Positions 10,469 to 22,135 of a stretch of 64,000 nt of DNA are shown here, piece after piece. Every line of letters starts with the position of its first letter. Position 1 is the first letter of the stretch. Origin of the DNA: Cyclina sinensis (lineage: Eukaryota > Mollusca > Bivalvia > Venerida > Veneridae); NCBI GenBank assembly GCA_012932295.1, contig JAAONU010000014.1, positions 41,338,770 to 41,402,769 of the forward strand. The letters are read 5' to 3'. The notes below the pieces were generated by a model. The model made no database searches, was not told where the DNA came from, and saw nothing but the letters and a program-made list of their open reading frames with translations. A program made the position numbers and the translations under genes.

Positions 10469-12731
10469 CCAAACATTTAGATCACCTTCGTATAGCCTTT
10501 CGCTAATTAACATGACTCAAATTGAGCAAATTTATTTTGAGGATAAAACATTCTGCAACTTCAAACAAGTGTCTTAGAAGCTGATAAAAATATTAAAAGT
10601 GACATTGAAAACGTATGCCTTCGCAATGGAAGGCGAATGATTCGAACAAAACTAATTGTAATGGAGGTTTCTTTGTCAATGTTAGCTTTGTACGTATAAG
10701 GGGGATCACTACGTAGAAAATTCACAAGCAAACTCTGCGCAGAATTATTTCCCCTTTTTGTATCAATGCCTGTGCTGTGAAGGATTGTAAACTGTATGGA
10801 GTTTGACACTAAAGAAGGATGATATATGCCACACGTAGTCTTGTCGATAATTCGCACGCATTCTGTTCCTTACTCGTAATATAGTCTATCTGACGCAGTC
10901 TAGTCTATCTTTCTCACGCACTCTTGTAGATAGAAGCGCTCTAACACACGTGATCATTGGAAGCAGGTCATAAAAGTTAATAAACGCTTAAACCCTTATA
11001 AATTTGCAAATTTACGACGCTATAAAAACTGAATATTTTACAATCTACAAACAAGGCAATTTCAAATGCATGTATTAAGGACGCCGTCAAATGTTTTTCA
11101 AGTGCTTTCCGCTGTTGGTTGAAATGAAGACATACTTGTTATTTCAAATTTTAATTGGTCATAATTTCATCTGTCAAAACAAATAAAAATCAATATAAAT
11201 GATTTGCGCCATTCATAAGTTACCCTTTATGATTTCTTTAGAACAACTTTAGATATAAATACTTATTAATAGGTTCTTCTGGGTGAATTTCTTCTCTCCA
11301 TTTTAGTTATGATGAAGCTATGATGCAATAAAAAAAAAAAAAAAACAGTAACAGAGAGAGAGACAGAGAGACAAAGAGAGACAGACAGACATACAGAGAA
11401 AAAACAAAAAGAAAAATAAAGAAATGTCACGTGACCATAGGAAACACTAATTCCTTCTAATGTTCTTAAATAATGTCGTATCATTATTTTTGTCTCCATT
11501 TTAACAGTGACTACATATGCTTATAGTAGAAACATTTTCGATTTGAAAAAAAAAAAAAAAATGAAAAATTTACAGAAATATGACTGAGCCAAAATAAGAT
11601 TGTGTATGCAATGTTTACTGATACAATATAAAAGGGGAGGTAACTTGTGTTATGTTTGTTTAAACGGTACTGTTTTTAATACCTATGATCAGCCTAAACT
11701 GCAGAGTAGTGAAAAATACTAGACGATCTCCTAGAAAAAAAGAAAACGTTTTCCAATACTTTTATCCTCACAATAAAACAGGATTTTAGATAAAGATATA
11801 CGAAAAAGGTCTAATTGTTTTTGTCGTCCGACTCTTCGGAAAATTTAGCTAAAATATTCATTGTTATTTAGTGTAAAAAGGTTACAAAATTTGACCTCAG
11901 ATCGAACAACGGCGAAGCAATTTCGATGACAGCAGCATTTTATTTTATTTTTTATTTGTTTTCCATATATATTCACGGAATTGAAATATTTCCGCCCCAA
12001 TGTCTTCTTCAGATATTTTAACTGGTTTTGTAGGATTGTCAGTAAAAAGAATGGTTTCATTGTAAAGCTTTTACTCATAATTCACAACAATTTTTTCTTT
12101 TTGATCTTCAAAACCGATGACACATTATTTTCTTCCGTGCAGTGCAGACAATCCTGTACTACAAAGTAAACATACTGTATGAAAGAAAACGTTCGAAACT
12201 AACAGTTCATATACAATTAATAAAAACATCGTATCAAAGCGCTGAAGGGTATGCAAACTTGTACGGGCACATGTATTAATGCGCGTCATCTCTGATATCA
12301 AACGTGTATTCAAAGAACTCAGACTATTGTTGGAATGGCAAAGGCGAACAATGGTTGCTACAATTCTAACTCAAATTTGTGAACAGAACTTCAGAGCAGC
12401 CATACAGAAGTTTCCTTGCAAATCTATTTTTCTTTGAACTGCAAGGTCACTAACTTGAAAGAGAAAACCAGCCGTTATCATTCTATAAAAATATAGTATT
12501 CTAAAATGAGCGCTTCAATGTATCAGTTTCTAATATTTAAATTAAGTCTTATGTTTCAGTGTACTCGATGTCGAAATGATTTATAATATGAATAAATCTC
12601 GACTTTACAATTAGTCAACGATTATGTTGAAATGAGATACACCGATTTATAGATTTATATTGCTCGACAGTTAAAGCACTCAAGAGCGATGTTTAAATTT
12701 TTTATGAATGCAATATTATTCATATATACCG
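10469..12731. other. Mostly featureless intergenic DNA
   Basis: Apart from the purine microsatellite at 11325-11402 and a poly(A) run near 11547, I see only short frames with no family match. Confidence 0.6.
11325..11402 (+). repeat. Poly(A) and GAGA/GACA purine microsatellite
   Basis: A16-18 run followed by an interrupted (GA)n/(GACA)n tract. Confidence 0.85.
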
Positions 12732-12886
12732 AAAAGCAATGGCCGAGACCCAGACTGCCGTTCTGGAGTTTGCTATATGCTGTATGCGGAAAGCAATGGC
12801 CGAGAGCCAGACTACCGTTCTGGAGTTTGCTGTATGCGGAAAGCCAAGGCCGAGGGCCAGACTGCCGTTCTGGAGTTTGCTGACTC
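12732..12886 (+). repeat. Three-copy tandem repeat, about 50-bp unit
   Basis: The unit has GCAATGGCCGAGACCCAGAC and CCGTTCTGGAGTTTGCT. The first copy carries an extra 8 bases (TATATGCT). Frames on both strands stay open through it only because of the repeat. Confidence 0.85.
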
Positions 12887-12899
12887 GAAACCTCTAGAG

Positions 12900-13266
12900 A
12901 CGAGAGGCACTGACTTTCCGTTCTCAACACTTAAAAAGTATTAGTTTGAAGCAGGAAGCAGTCAGTTAATTGGGAAATGTAATGTCATTTATAATATCTT
13001 AAATAAATAAAGAATATGACAAGTAGACAAAAAAGTAAATTGACTTCAAATATACAATAAAAATATTTAAATGCAGCGTAAACAAACAAACCAATCTAAT
13101 AATGACTTAATATGTATATGTATATATGTTGATTTATCATCCGTGCTTCTTACATCTGTCAGGAACGTTTTCTTTCAAGTATATTCTTGAACGGTTTATG
13201 AAATAAAGTAAAACATTTAAATAATCAAGCACTCTTTGCTCACTGTCATAGAAGGCAACATGATTA
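12900..13266. other. No recognised feature; 3' flank of the GT31 pseudogene
   Basis: AT-rich; possible 3' UTR remnant of the glycosyltransferase, but no convincing poly(A) signal could be assigned. Confidence 0.5.
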
Positions 13267-15126
13267 CTACACCCGACGTGCGTTATAAACACTTTCCGGC
13301 TTGAGATCAGATTTTGGACATGTTCTGCTTTTTTGCCAAAAATAATACATATCTTCATAACTAATTTCATGGGAAGTAATAATAGAGTTTCTGTAACGAC
13401 ATGAATCAAACTCTACGAAACTATTTCGAAACCCTTCTAGCAGAACAGGATGTAATCCAAGCTTCTTGACACAAATTGCAACATAAACGTCCTCTAAATA
13501 GAAAAATGGCACATTTGGTGATTGTCGTAAAACACCATCTACAGTATCACGTGACATTACATATCCGGTTCCGCTGCACATTGACGGAAATGTAGAATGC
13601 CTATATTGTGCGAATGAGACATACCACTTTGATTGTTTATTTCGGTGTGGAGAGCCTGGGCCCCAACACATACCGCCAATGAATTTTTCACTCGGAGCCG
13701 CCTTGAGCAACAAGGAAGTAATTCTGTATTGACGTACATATCGTCGTCAGTTTTCATCACATATTTTGCATTTTTACAAAACTCCTGACTCCATTTAAAA
13801 GACGACAACGTCTTGTATGTCAAGTTTGCATAAGAGTCATGGAAATCCATCTGAATAATATCGTGGTAAAGCTCACTTTCTTTCAATAAGTTTGTGTTTT
13901 CGATGCTGTCATTTCTATTTCCAAACACAAACACATACTTTATTTTAGACGTCCGTTTATTGCACTGTTCACACCAGGTGTTTCGAATGGCAGTTCTAGA
14001 GTTATTCCTAGAAGGTGTTGATGTTATAAGAATGAGAAGTTCAGTGTCGCCTTGACATATATCAGGCTCGTTCATAATTCTTCTGAAATTATTAGCAAAA
14101 CAACCTTCACAATCATCTGGGCGACTTGGCGTATTCAAGTCAGTGTTCTCTTTAATCGAGTTATCCTTTTCCCTTGACATCCATACAAATGGTTTTAATA
14201 ATTTACCTAACAACTCAAAATTTTTAAAACTCGTATGCGTGTGTTGACCTGTCTTATTCCTCTCCTCCATGTTTGAAACGTCACTATTGTTTCCAGTAAT
14301 CACGTTAGGCCTTCGGTCTTCTTTTTGTTGACTTTGATATGCTTGAGGTGACATTGTTCTGGTGGTTACTATGGAATTCACTTCGCAGCTGGTTTAGCGT
14401 ATCTATAATTTCTTGTGTATCTTCCTTGCTAAACTTTATACTATCCAGACCTGTCAAATTATGACGTTGTGTAGTTGTAAGCGTTGTAAATTTCTTTAAT
14501 GGAGTTTTTAGACCGTAAGTTTGTTCGCTATTGGCTGAGTTTGACTTCATTTGCCTTATCAACCAACTCATTCGTATTATTCACGACCTTCATTTTCCTG
14601 ACAGCCTCAGGTGACATTTCCTCTAGCTATTAGAATAGCACTTTTCTGTGGAGCAGTTTGTTATGGTTCTGTTGTTGTCCCATTTCTGACTCGAGGTGTT
14701 TGACTGAAAACCATTTTCTTTTTCTCCATTCGTATCAATACCCGGATTGGATTTAGGATTTTTCTTTTCTTGAATGGTCTCATTCCTTTTGTCATCCATT
14801 TTCACTACGATCCTCTTGGTTTCTGTTCTATTTCCTTTGTCTTTCTCTTGTATCTTTTCTATCGTCTGCTTTACTTCCGTTTGACTTGTGAATTTTTCCA
14901 TTGTTTCTTTAGATTTGTTAGTAAGTAAAACAGACCTGTCCCTAACCTTTACATCGGGTAAATGTATACGTGATATTTCAAACCTGGAAATGTCACTAGA
15001 TATTTTGTAAATATGCCCTCCAATGTTCCAGTTGTATGAAATCAACACGAGTATGAAACTAACTACTGCTACGGTAAGGAAATATAATTTACTTCGTTTC
15101 AAAATAGAAGTCATGATAAAGCTCAC
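13267..15126 (-). pseudogene. Broken GT31 beta-1,3-galactosyltransferase-like gene
   Basis: GT31 enzymes are Golgi type II membrane proteins that transfer galactose or GlcNAc from a UDP-sugar in beta-1,3 linkage. The reading starts at 15126-14623 with a short basic tail, a hydrophobic anchor (residues about 14-31) and a Lys/Glu/Asn-rich stem with several N-x-S/T sites. That frame hits stops at 14625 and 14592, reopens at 14571-14305 and then shifts. The catalytic part at 14381 to about 13725 has RRIMNEPDIC, LLILITSTPSRNNSRTAIRNTW and the metal-binding KTDDDMYVN. Near 13725 the frame shifts again, and 13713-13267 gives KFIGGMCW, FPSMCSGTGYVMS and FYLEDVYVA, all standard GT31 motifs, ending NARRV. 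No intron explains the shifts. Two or more assembly indels could also produce this picture, but two stem stops plus two shifts favour a decaying gene. Confidence 0.8.
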
Positions 15127-17577
15127 CTTTGTTTTATTTTGTTTCTCAGTTAAAAAAAAGAAACTTTTCTTCGTTTATTCCATTTTCATAATGATCCTTT
15201 AGATTTTTATATTACCCTATTAAAAATGTTTCAGTAATTTGACACTGCATTCCACTTAACGAAATATTCTTTTATGCTGCACAGGTCTGGTATGAATCCG
15301 CACATGGAAGTCGCGTTTATTGTTGTCGATAACATTTTATTCGGCCTTACACGTACCTGATTTCCAGTTTATCAGTTGAACCCCAAACGTTGAACTTTAT
15401 CAGGTGAGAGTTTTATCAGTATTAATCTTAATACGTACAGCAAGATAGTAGATCCATGTTTGTCTCTAAAGGCTAAGTTGTAAGCCTGTAGGTCACCAGA
15501 ATTAATTGACTTTCCTTGGAGACTTTCTGTTACTAGCTGCGGAAGACATGTTCCTTTTCAGCCTCACTGAGTAAAAGAAAGATTTCACTCAGTTTTAAAA
15601 CAATTATATCAGATGTTTTATTAATAGAATGGATTAAATATGTGCCCCGTTTCCTTTCACTTTTTTTTTGAAAGCACATTACAAAACACCACTCGTTTAC
15701 TTTGACGATGAATGATCAACTTCAATTCAAAACTGTAAAGCCCTTAAATAAAGCCTTTCGCAAGTGAAGTTGTCTGAAGACCAATAAAGGCCTCGTATCC
15801 GCTTTTAGATTATTTTTAACCATTATACAGGGAAGTGACATCATATCCATCACAATATTATCTTGCCACTGGTTGCATTCTTGTGGTATTAACATCCTGT
15901 AAATAAACCGCAGATAAAAGTTAACATTTTATGTTACTGGATTTAAACTGACATACCCATGATATAAAAATGATGCTGTTTAGTTAGTGGTAACATTTAC
16001 CTACTCAGAAGATATCTTTAAAAAGTTGAGAAAATATAAATATCCGAAGCAACAAAATGAAGTAATTGGCCTAGTCTGTTGACCTGTTACTACGTCGCAC
16101 CTCCAAGGTGTATATCAGTATGAACAACAGTAAACTGAAAGGGAATTCCACCATATCGTGTCTATATGAAGCTACAAGCGAGGTGATCTATACTTATCGT
16201 TTTAACAACAGACAGATGACACTTCTCTGGGACGATGCAAAGATGAATGCTTGAAAGAATCTTATGTATCAATAATACTAGAATGTCGCACTAGTTCATA
16301 TGCCAGCTTGATATTTTGCGATATTAAGACTGACTTTAAACAGTACCAAAGGTAAAGAAACTGATCTGTAGATTCATGTCTAGGATCAATATGCTTAAAA
16401 GTAAAAATGCTATAAGTTCAACCTTTTTCTGAAGTGGCACTGAAAAGGTTATTAATATTGCCTGAAAGTCTATTAAATGCACTTGAAAACTTAATTTGCT
16501 ACGTACACAAGGTACGGTCATACTTATATATGATTGATATCCCTTATGTCATTACATGGTACTAACTGGCTCCGTGTTTGTCCTTTTGTGTAAGGAACGT
16601 GATAAAATAGACTTTTTTCAGCTGAAGGAATATTCGCAAAAAATGTTTTATATAGGGGATGCAGTTTTTAATTTCAAAGCAAAACTGGTGCAATACATCA
16701 ACTGTTCTAATCGCAACCTCTTGCAGTTTAAAACTATTTTTGTAAGGTAATTATAAATTTAAATAAACAAAACACAAGGTAGTGATCTAATAGTACACAG
16801 AGGCCGGCGCATCTATAAATTTGACAAATACAGTAACGCGGCTGCACATTTTAGTCGCTATAACAAGAACGACAGACCAGCTGAAACGCAATAACGTTCT
16901 GACTCAGTACTTGTCCATTACATTCCTTCGATTTCTGCCTTTGGAAAAAAAATTCAATCAAGTTAAAACCTTTTAACTGGTGATAATTTGACACCCTAGT
17001 TATTTCAATGGAAATTACAACTTGACATGTCACTGTTACCAGCAACACATTTGGATAACATAAATATATTGGTTACCTTCATGGGTATGTATGTCATTTA
17101 TCTGATGCTTTCCTAGTTAAGATACAGCAGATAGGGGCCTTAAAACAAATGCCCTGGTGTAACACAAGATTGCTGTGTAACTAGGCACACTGTATGAAAA
17201 CAAATATACGACAGCTGTCGTATAATCATCTGCAAATAGAAACATCCACAGTCCATTTAGCCAGCAGATATGCATAGAGCATTTCCTTCTATTTGTTGAA
17301 GCCGTAAACAATTTACCGAAATTTAAAACCCAGAGTTCGTCAGTATAAGTTGTGTTATGAAATGTAAGTCATAATCAAAGTCTTATACAGTATAGTCCTA
17401 CTAATAAGTTCAGTCAAAAGATGGTACAAAGAATCAGTCTAAATAGTGGACCTTATTGTTTTAGGTCATTAAAACTACTGATTTTGCGATCTTAATAGCA
17501 GAACTTTATATGTACACAAAATGGCTTCAAAGAAATACTTCTTGGTTCCTGTTGCGGGGATATTACATAATATATTG

Positions 17578-17640
17578 TAGGATTAGTTTCTTTTTTTCTT
17601 CTTTTTTTGTTTGTTTTTTGTTCTTGTTTTTTTTTCTCAT
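17578..17640 (+). repeat. T-rich low-complexity tract
   Basis: TTTTTTCTTC/TTTTTGTTTG runs on the plus strand. The overlapping Lys-rich minus-strand frame is an artefact of this tract. Confidence 0.7.
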
Positions 17641-17974
17641 CTTGCGGCTTGTTACAGGAAGAGAAATAAAGTGAGATAGGGTCCCTGGTCGTATGGTAAA
17701 AGTATGATGAATAGGTAACATATTTGTTCATCTTTCAAAATCACTTAAAACATTACATGACTGGATCTAATGTTTGTAAAATTATTTAATTATAGAACAA
17801 AATCCCCTACAACATGAAGGTTGTCATAATGTTTACCTTGAGCCAATGAAGTCCATCACAATCAAAAATCATTAAATAAATCGCAGAATATAATTATAGA
17901 ATACAAATTGTGTAACACATATGAATATTTCAAGATGAAATAGTTGAGTCGATTATTGAATGAAAATGATTTTT

Positions 17975-18035
17975 TATGTGTGTTTGTTTTTGTTTGTTTG
18001 TTGTTGTTGTTTGTTGGTTGTTTTGTGTGTTTCCT
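17975..18035 (+). repeat. GTTT/GTT microsatellite
   Basis: Interrupted (TGTTT)n and (TTG)n units. Confidence 0.75.
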
Positions 18036-18546
18036 ATTCGTTACTTTTTTACAATATAATTGATATGGAATATATTACAAATGATGAATATTGTAAATTA
18101 TAAATATGACTATTTGACGGTATTGATAACAAACGAAACTTATGAATACCAGTGTAACGTATACTTAAATGAAGCTATTATCACATGTAAACTGAAAATA
18201 TATAGATTTTACATTATTGCATTACTGAATAAAGATATAAATTCATTGACTAAATAAGTAAATACTAATGACAATTACACAATATAAATTGACTTTATAA
18301 TACAATAAAATTAGGCATTATTTAAGACAAATGAAACATTGAATACTGCCATGTTTCACACGCTGTATCTTTTGTTTACTTTCTGATAGAGTTCTTATGT
18401 TATTTTATCATGCTGATACTGTGTTCTTAGTTATTCAAAGGTTGTCGAGTGTGTGTAGTGATAACGCAAGGGTGGCAAGTTTTGTTATCTGATATGTCGC
18501 TTGAAAACCAATCCCACTTGGTCCACATCCAATTTACTGTCATTTC

Positions 18547-19347
18547 ATCAATGCTCTGTTGATAAGTGTAGTCAGAATGTGCTTCCGAAGGTAGTCATAC
18601 ATTAAACCATGAACTAATATCAATGCTCTGTTGATGAGTGTAGTCAGAATGCGCTTCCGAAGGGAGTCATACATTAAACCATGAACTATATCAATGCTCT
18701 ATTGATTAGTAGGGTCAGTATGCGCTTCCGAAGGTAGTCATACATTAAACCATGAACAATATCAATGCTCTATTGATTAGTGTAGTCAGTATGCGCTTCC
18801 GAAGGCATTCATACATTAAACCATGAACAATATCAATGCTCTGTTGATAAGTGTAGTCAGTATGCGCTTCCGAAGGCATTCATACATTAAACCATGAACA
18901 ATATCAATGCTCTGTTGATTAGTGTAGTCAGTAATGCGCTTCCGAAGGTAGTCATACATTAAACCATGAACAATATCAATGCTCTGTTGATTAGTGTAGT
19001 CAGTAATGCGCTTCCGAAGGTAGTCATACATTAAACCATGAACAATATCAATGCTCTGTTGATTAGTGTAGTCAGTATGCGCTTCCGAAGGTAGTCATAC
19101 ATTAAACCATGAACAATATCAATGCTCTGTTGATTAGTGTAGTCAGAATGCGCTTCCGAAGGTAGTCATACATTAAACCATGAACAATATCAATGCTCTG
19201 TTGATTAGTGTAGTCAGTATGCGCTTTCTGAAGGTAGTCATACATTAAACCATGAACAATATCAATGCTCTGTTGATTAGTGTAGTCAGTATGCGCTTCT
19301 GAAGGTATTCATACATTAAACCATGAATAATATTAATGCTTTCAAGA
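18547..19347 (+). repeat. 71-bp tandem repeat, 11 full copies plus a fragment
   Basis: The consensus starts ATCAATGCTCTGTTGATTAG and includes GCGCTTCCGAAGGTAGTC and ACATTAAACCATGAAC. Spacing is 70-72 bp. Units of 72 keep a minus-strand frame open for 24 residues per repeat (MYDYLRKRITDYTNQQSIDI...), but the 70- and 71-bp units break it, so coding is unlikely. The copies are very similar to one another, which indicates recent amplification or homogenisation. Confidence 0.95.
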
Positions 19348-20255
19348 AGTAGGTAACAGGAAATGTTAGTTGTTACGGGAAGCTCGACATTCCTTCTTGT
19401 CAATCTGTTCTAAGCTGGTTTTTGACAAACGTCTATGTATTGTAGAAAACAACGTTAAAGAATTCTGGCACATATAACAACCAGCGTGATATAGGTAAGA
19501 AGGTAGGGAGGTAGGTTAGGTAGGTAGTTATGACATATTATTACATCATATCATATGATAATTATACACAATTAAAATACACGGCAAAACCTGCCTTAAC
19601 GTCACAAAAGCAAATATTCAATATTTTATTACATGAGGAGCAATAGGATACATAAAAGTTATCTGAGAAGCCAAACACTAGACATGTTAAATGCATTTAA
19701 AATAGGAAGAAAAAACTACAGTTTTCCTAAATCACTAGGTAAATATTACATAATCTTGTTTGCAAAAATTAATCAATGGAGTTAGGTTCAAAGTAGAGTG
19801 CTACAGCTTTTTAGATATATCCTTACATTTGTTTACAATTCATGCAATGGTGGCCTTGGTGTAACGTAATATAAATGTTGAGATTCAAACTTTAAACTAA
19901 TTTTTTCAGGAGAGATATAGATTAAGTAGAGCAAAATAATTAAAGAAAAAAATCTTTTGATTAGTAAGTCATAGACTTTATTTACGTAGTGAACGTTGTG
20001 TGGCAAAATATCATACAGGTGAAGCATCTGGCAGTGTTAAGAACCTGTCCATTCTGTAGTATCAAACATTGTAGAAAAATATATTAAATATATTAAAAAA
20101 GATAGGTCAGTACAAACACTCAAATTTATCACCTAATATTAGTAAGAGCTTGCGGTGGGATACTGGTCAGAAACCCTTTAACCACCTAACAACGAATGAA
20201 GGTCGTTCAATTATACACCAGTGTCCACGATTCTAGCTATTCTAGCGGTTATTCG
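19348..20255. other. No recognised feature
   Basis: AT-rich; a GGTAGGTAGG microsatellite patch at about 19500-19525. Confidence 0.6.
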
Positions 20256-20269
20256 TACAATGACCAAGT

Positions 20270-20555
20270 TTTGGTTTTATTGGGGTTTAACGCCATTTTC
20301 AACAGCTAAGGTCATATCCCGGCGGTCAGTACACCTAACCAGTGTTCCTGGGTATACAAACATTTCTAAACAACCAATTTCACCGCAAGTGACTGACTAC
20401 TTCCTCGCTTGCTTCAGAGGTGAGGGGCAAATGACCTATAGACGCATTGTCTGAGATCAATTATCACGGAGAAATTTTGCCGGCCCAAAAGAGGATTGAA
20501 CCGTAACCGTCAAGGCTGACAATCCGATGCTCTACCGATTGAGCTAGCCGGGCCA
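20270..20555 (-). mobile_element. Full-length tRNA-derived SINE with 14-bp target-site duplication
   Basis: The minus-strand head at 20554-20478 is tRNA-like: GGCCCGG acceptor start, box A TAGCTCAATCGGTAGAGCA, box B GGTTCAATCC, anticodon place GTC. The body continues to a 3' tail that reads GGCGTTAAACCCCAATAAAACC on the minus strand. The 14-bp TACAATGACCAAGT flanks both sides at 20256-20269 and 20556-20569 without mismatch, so the insertion is fairly young. The same body occurs in opposite orientation at about 45177-45372. Confidence 0.92.
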
Positions 20556-20680
20556 TACAATGACCAAGTACGTTTATGTGAGCATTACGGATTTTCTGTT
20601 ATACAAATGAATGCTTATGAGTTTACGTCAACTTAAAAGGTCACTTTTACGTATTGGAAGAAAAAATGAACCGACACGTG

Positions 20681-21125
20681 TTAAAGCGACTGACTCACAG
20701 AATTTTGCTGAAAATTTTGTTTTCTTTAAAATTTAAGAGAAGTTAAAATACAATGGAAATACATAATATTATGCTTCTATACACCATGAAAACTGAAAAA
20801 AAGTTTTGACTTAAACAGGATTCGAACCCATGACCTTTCGGTCAGTAAAATATAGAGCGACGATTTACTCCATTAAGCCAAAGTATCTACTTCTAAAGTT
20901 TCGTCAAAATTAATGTTATAACTAAAGTATCTACTCCGTGACTAACGGGGTAAATTTTTTACCGATAAAAGTGTGTAAAACGTTATATTTTGATGTTTTT
21001 CTGTAACAAAAAATGAGTCAGTAACTTAGTTTAGATATGTTCCTCACAATTACAGCAAGAATTTCAAAATGTAGAAACATTTTCTTTTTTTCATCGTCAG
21101 CCCATCTGTGAGTCAGTCGCTTTAA
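20681..21125. mobile_element. 445-bp MITE with perfect 20-bp terminal inverted repeats
   Basis: The termini 20681-20700 (TTAAAGCGACTGACTCACAG) and 21106-21125 are exact reverse complements. Both outermost tetranucleotides are TTAA, consistent with a TTAA target duplication as in piggyBac-type elements, although that assignment is inference. There is no coding potential, so the element is non-autonomous. An unusual tRNA-like segment lies inside (see 20814-20889). Confidence 0.87.
20814..20889 (-). other. tRNA-like sequence inside the MITE
   Basis: On the minus strand the segment has a box A-like TGGCTTAATGGAGTAAATCG and a canonical box B GGTTCGAATCC with a pairable T arm. The anticodon arm and acceptor stem are poor, so it is a relic rather than a functional tRNA. 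It either came with a SINE captured by the MITE or was present in the MITE progenitor. Confidence 0.6.
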
Positions 21126-21424
21126 TGATCGTGATATGATCAGGGAAACCATGTCTGGCTACACTTAAGCGATTTCCTGCGCGTAGTCTTGTTTGAGACC
21201 TTAGCATTGTAGTACTAGAGAATAGTTTTGCTTTCAGGAAAACGGTGAAGGTCAAGTTATGCACGCTAAGATAGCTAATAGGAACGAAATATAACGATGT
21301 TATCAGAAATGTTTGAATATATCACGGTATACAAACAACAACAACAACAATAATGATGATAATAATAAATGAGAGAGATTAAGAAAATGCCATTCGTTGA
21401 AAGGTCTTTAAGAATAAATTCGGT

Positions 21425-22135
21425 ACGTCTTTTAAGACCTTACAGAGCTTACGTCGTAAAGAGCTTATGCATGAGCAAAATGGCGTGAAACAAATTGCTA
21501 AAGTGAGCTCTATCGTGCAAGAGCTCTAAGTCACGGTAAGAGATGCGCCTATTTCACAGATAGCGCTTACACATAAATGTGTTAGTACTTTACGGTTGGA
21601 CGAGCGGATGGACGCATGCCTGTGTGTTAAGTGTAATTTGTAGAGCATTTGAAATTAATTACTTTCAACACTTATATTGTTATGCATATGTGATATCTAT
21701 AAATATCAATTTTAGCATCGGCCTATATCGACATAAATTTCTGTGTAAGTATATCTTTTTGTCCTTCGGGATCTTTGATTTCAACACATTTAATTATGAA
21801 CAATGAATTCCGCTTAAACCGCTGCAGGAGAAGTGTATTGGAAGGATATCACTCTTCATTAATGCTGTAATACATTTGATATTGAAGGAAAATGAGTCCG
21901 GACATAGAGTCAAACATATGGACGGGCGGACCTAAGGTCGACTTCTAGTAAATGCTCTCAAATCATTCGTTGGAATACATGCTGCCTAGGTTTGATTTCA
22001 CATAACGCATCATCTTCATCTATATGTCATAAGCTGTGTGGGTAACGACCGTGACTTTTAGAGACCCATAGAGCTTACCTTGTATGTGAGCTCTATGCGT
22101 CATGCATTGACGCGTGCACTTCACATGTTAGCTGT
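21425..22135. repeat. Weak inverted repeat pair around 700 bp of AT-rich sequence
   Basis: The segment about 21505-21545 (GAGCTCTATCG, CTCTAAGTCACGGTAAG) resembles the reverse complement of about 22045-22100 (AAGCTCTATGG, TCTAAAAGTCACGGTCG). Similarity is partial and may mark an eroded transposon. Confidence 0.35.

Larger units (their letters stand above)
15127..18546. other. Featureless intergenic DNA
   Basis: No exon-like frames, RNA genes or ordered repeats found beyond the T-rich (17578) and GTTT (17975) tracts. Upstream promoter elements of the GT31 gene could lie at 15127-15700, but none is recognisable. Confidence 0.55.

Noticed and set aside
18547..19347. Possible CRISPR-like regular array
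   Set aside because: Head-to-tail tandem repeat with no unique spacers in a eukaryotic context; the same applies to the other arrays.
20478..20554. Functional tRNA gene with GTC anticodon
   Set aside because: Anticodon stem is mispaired and the segment is the head of a SINE with a 14-bp target-site duplication.
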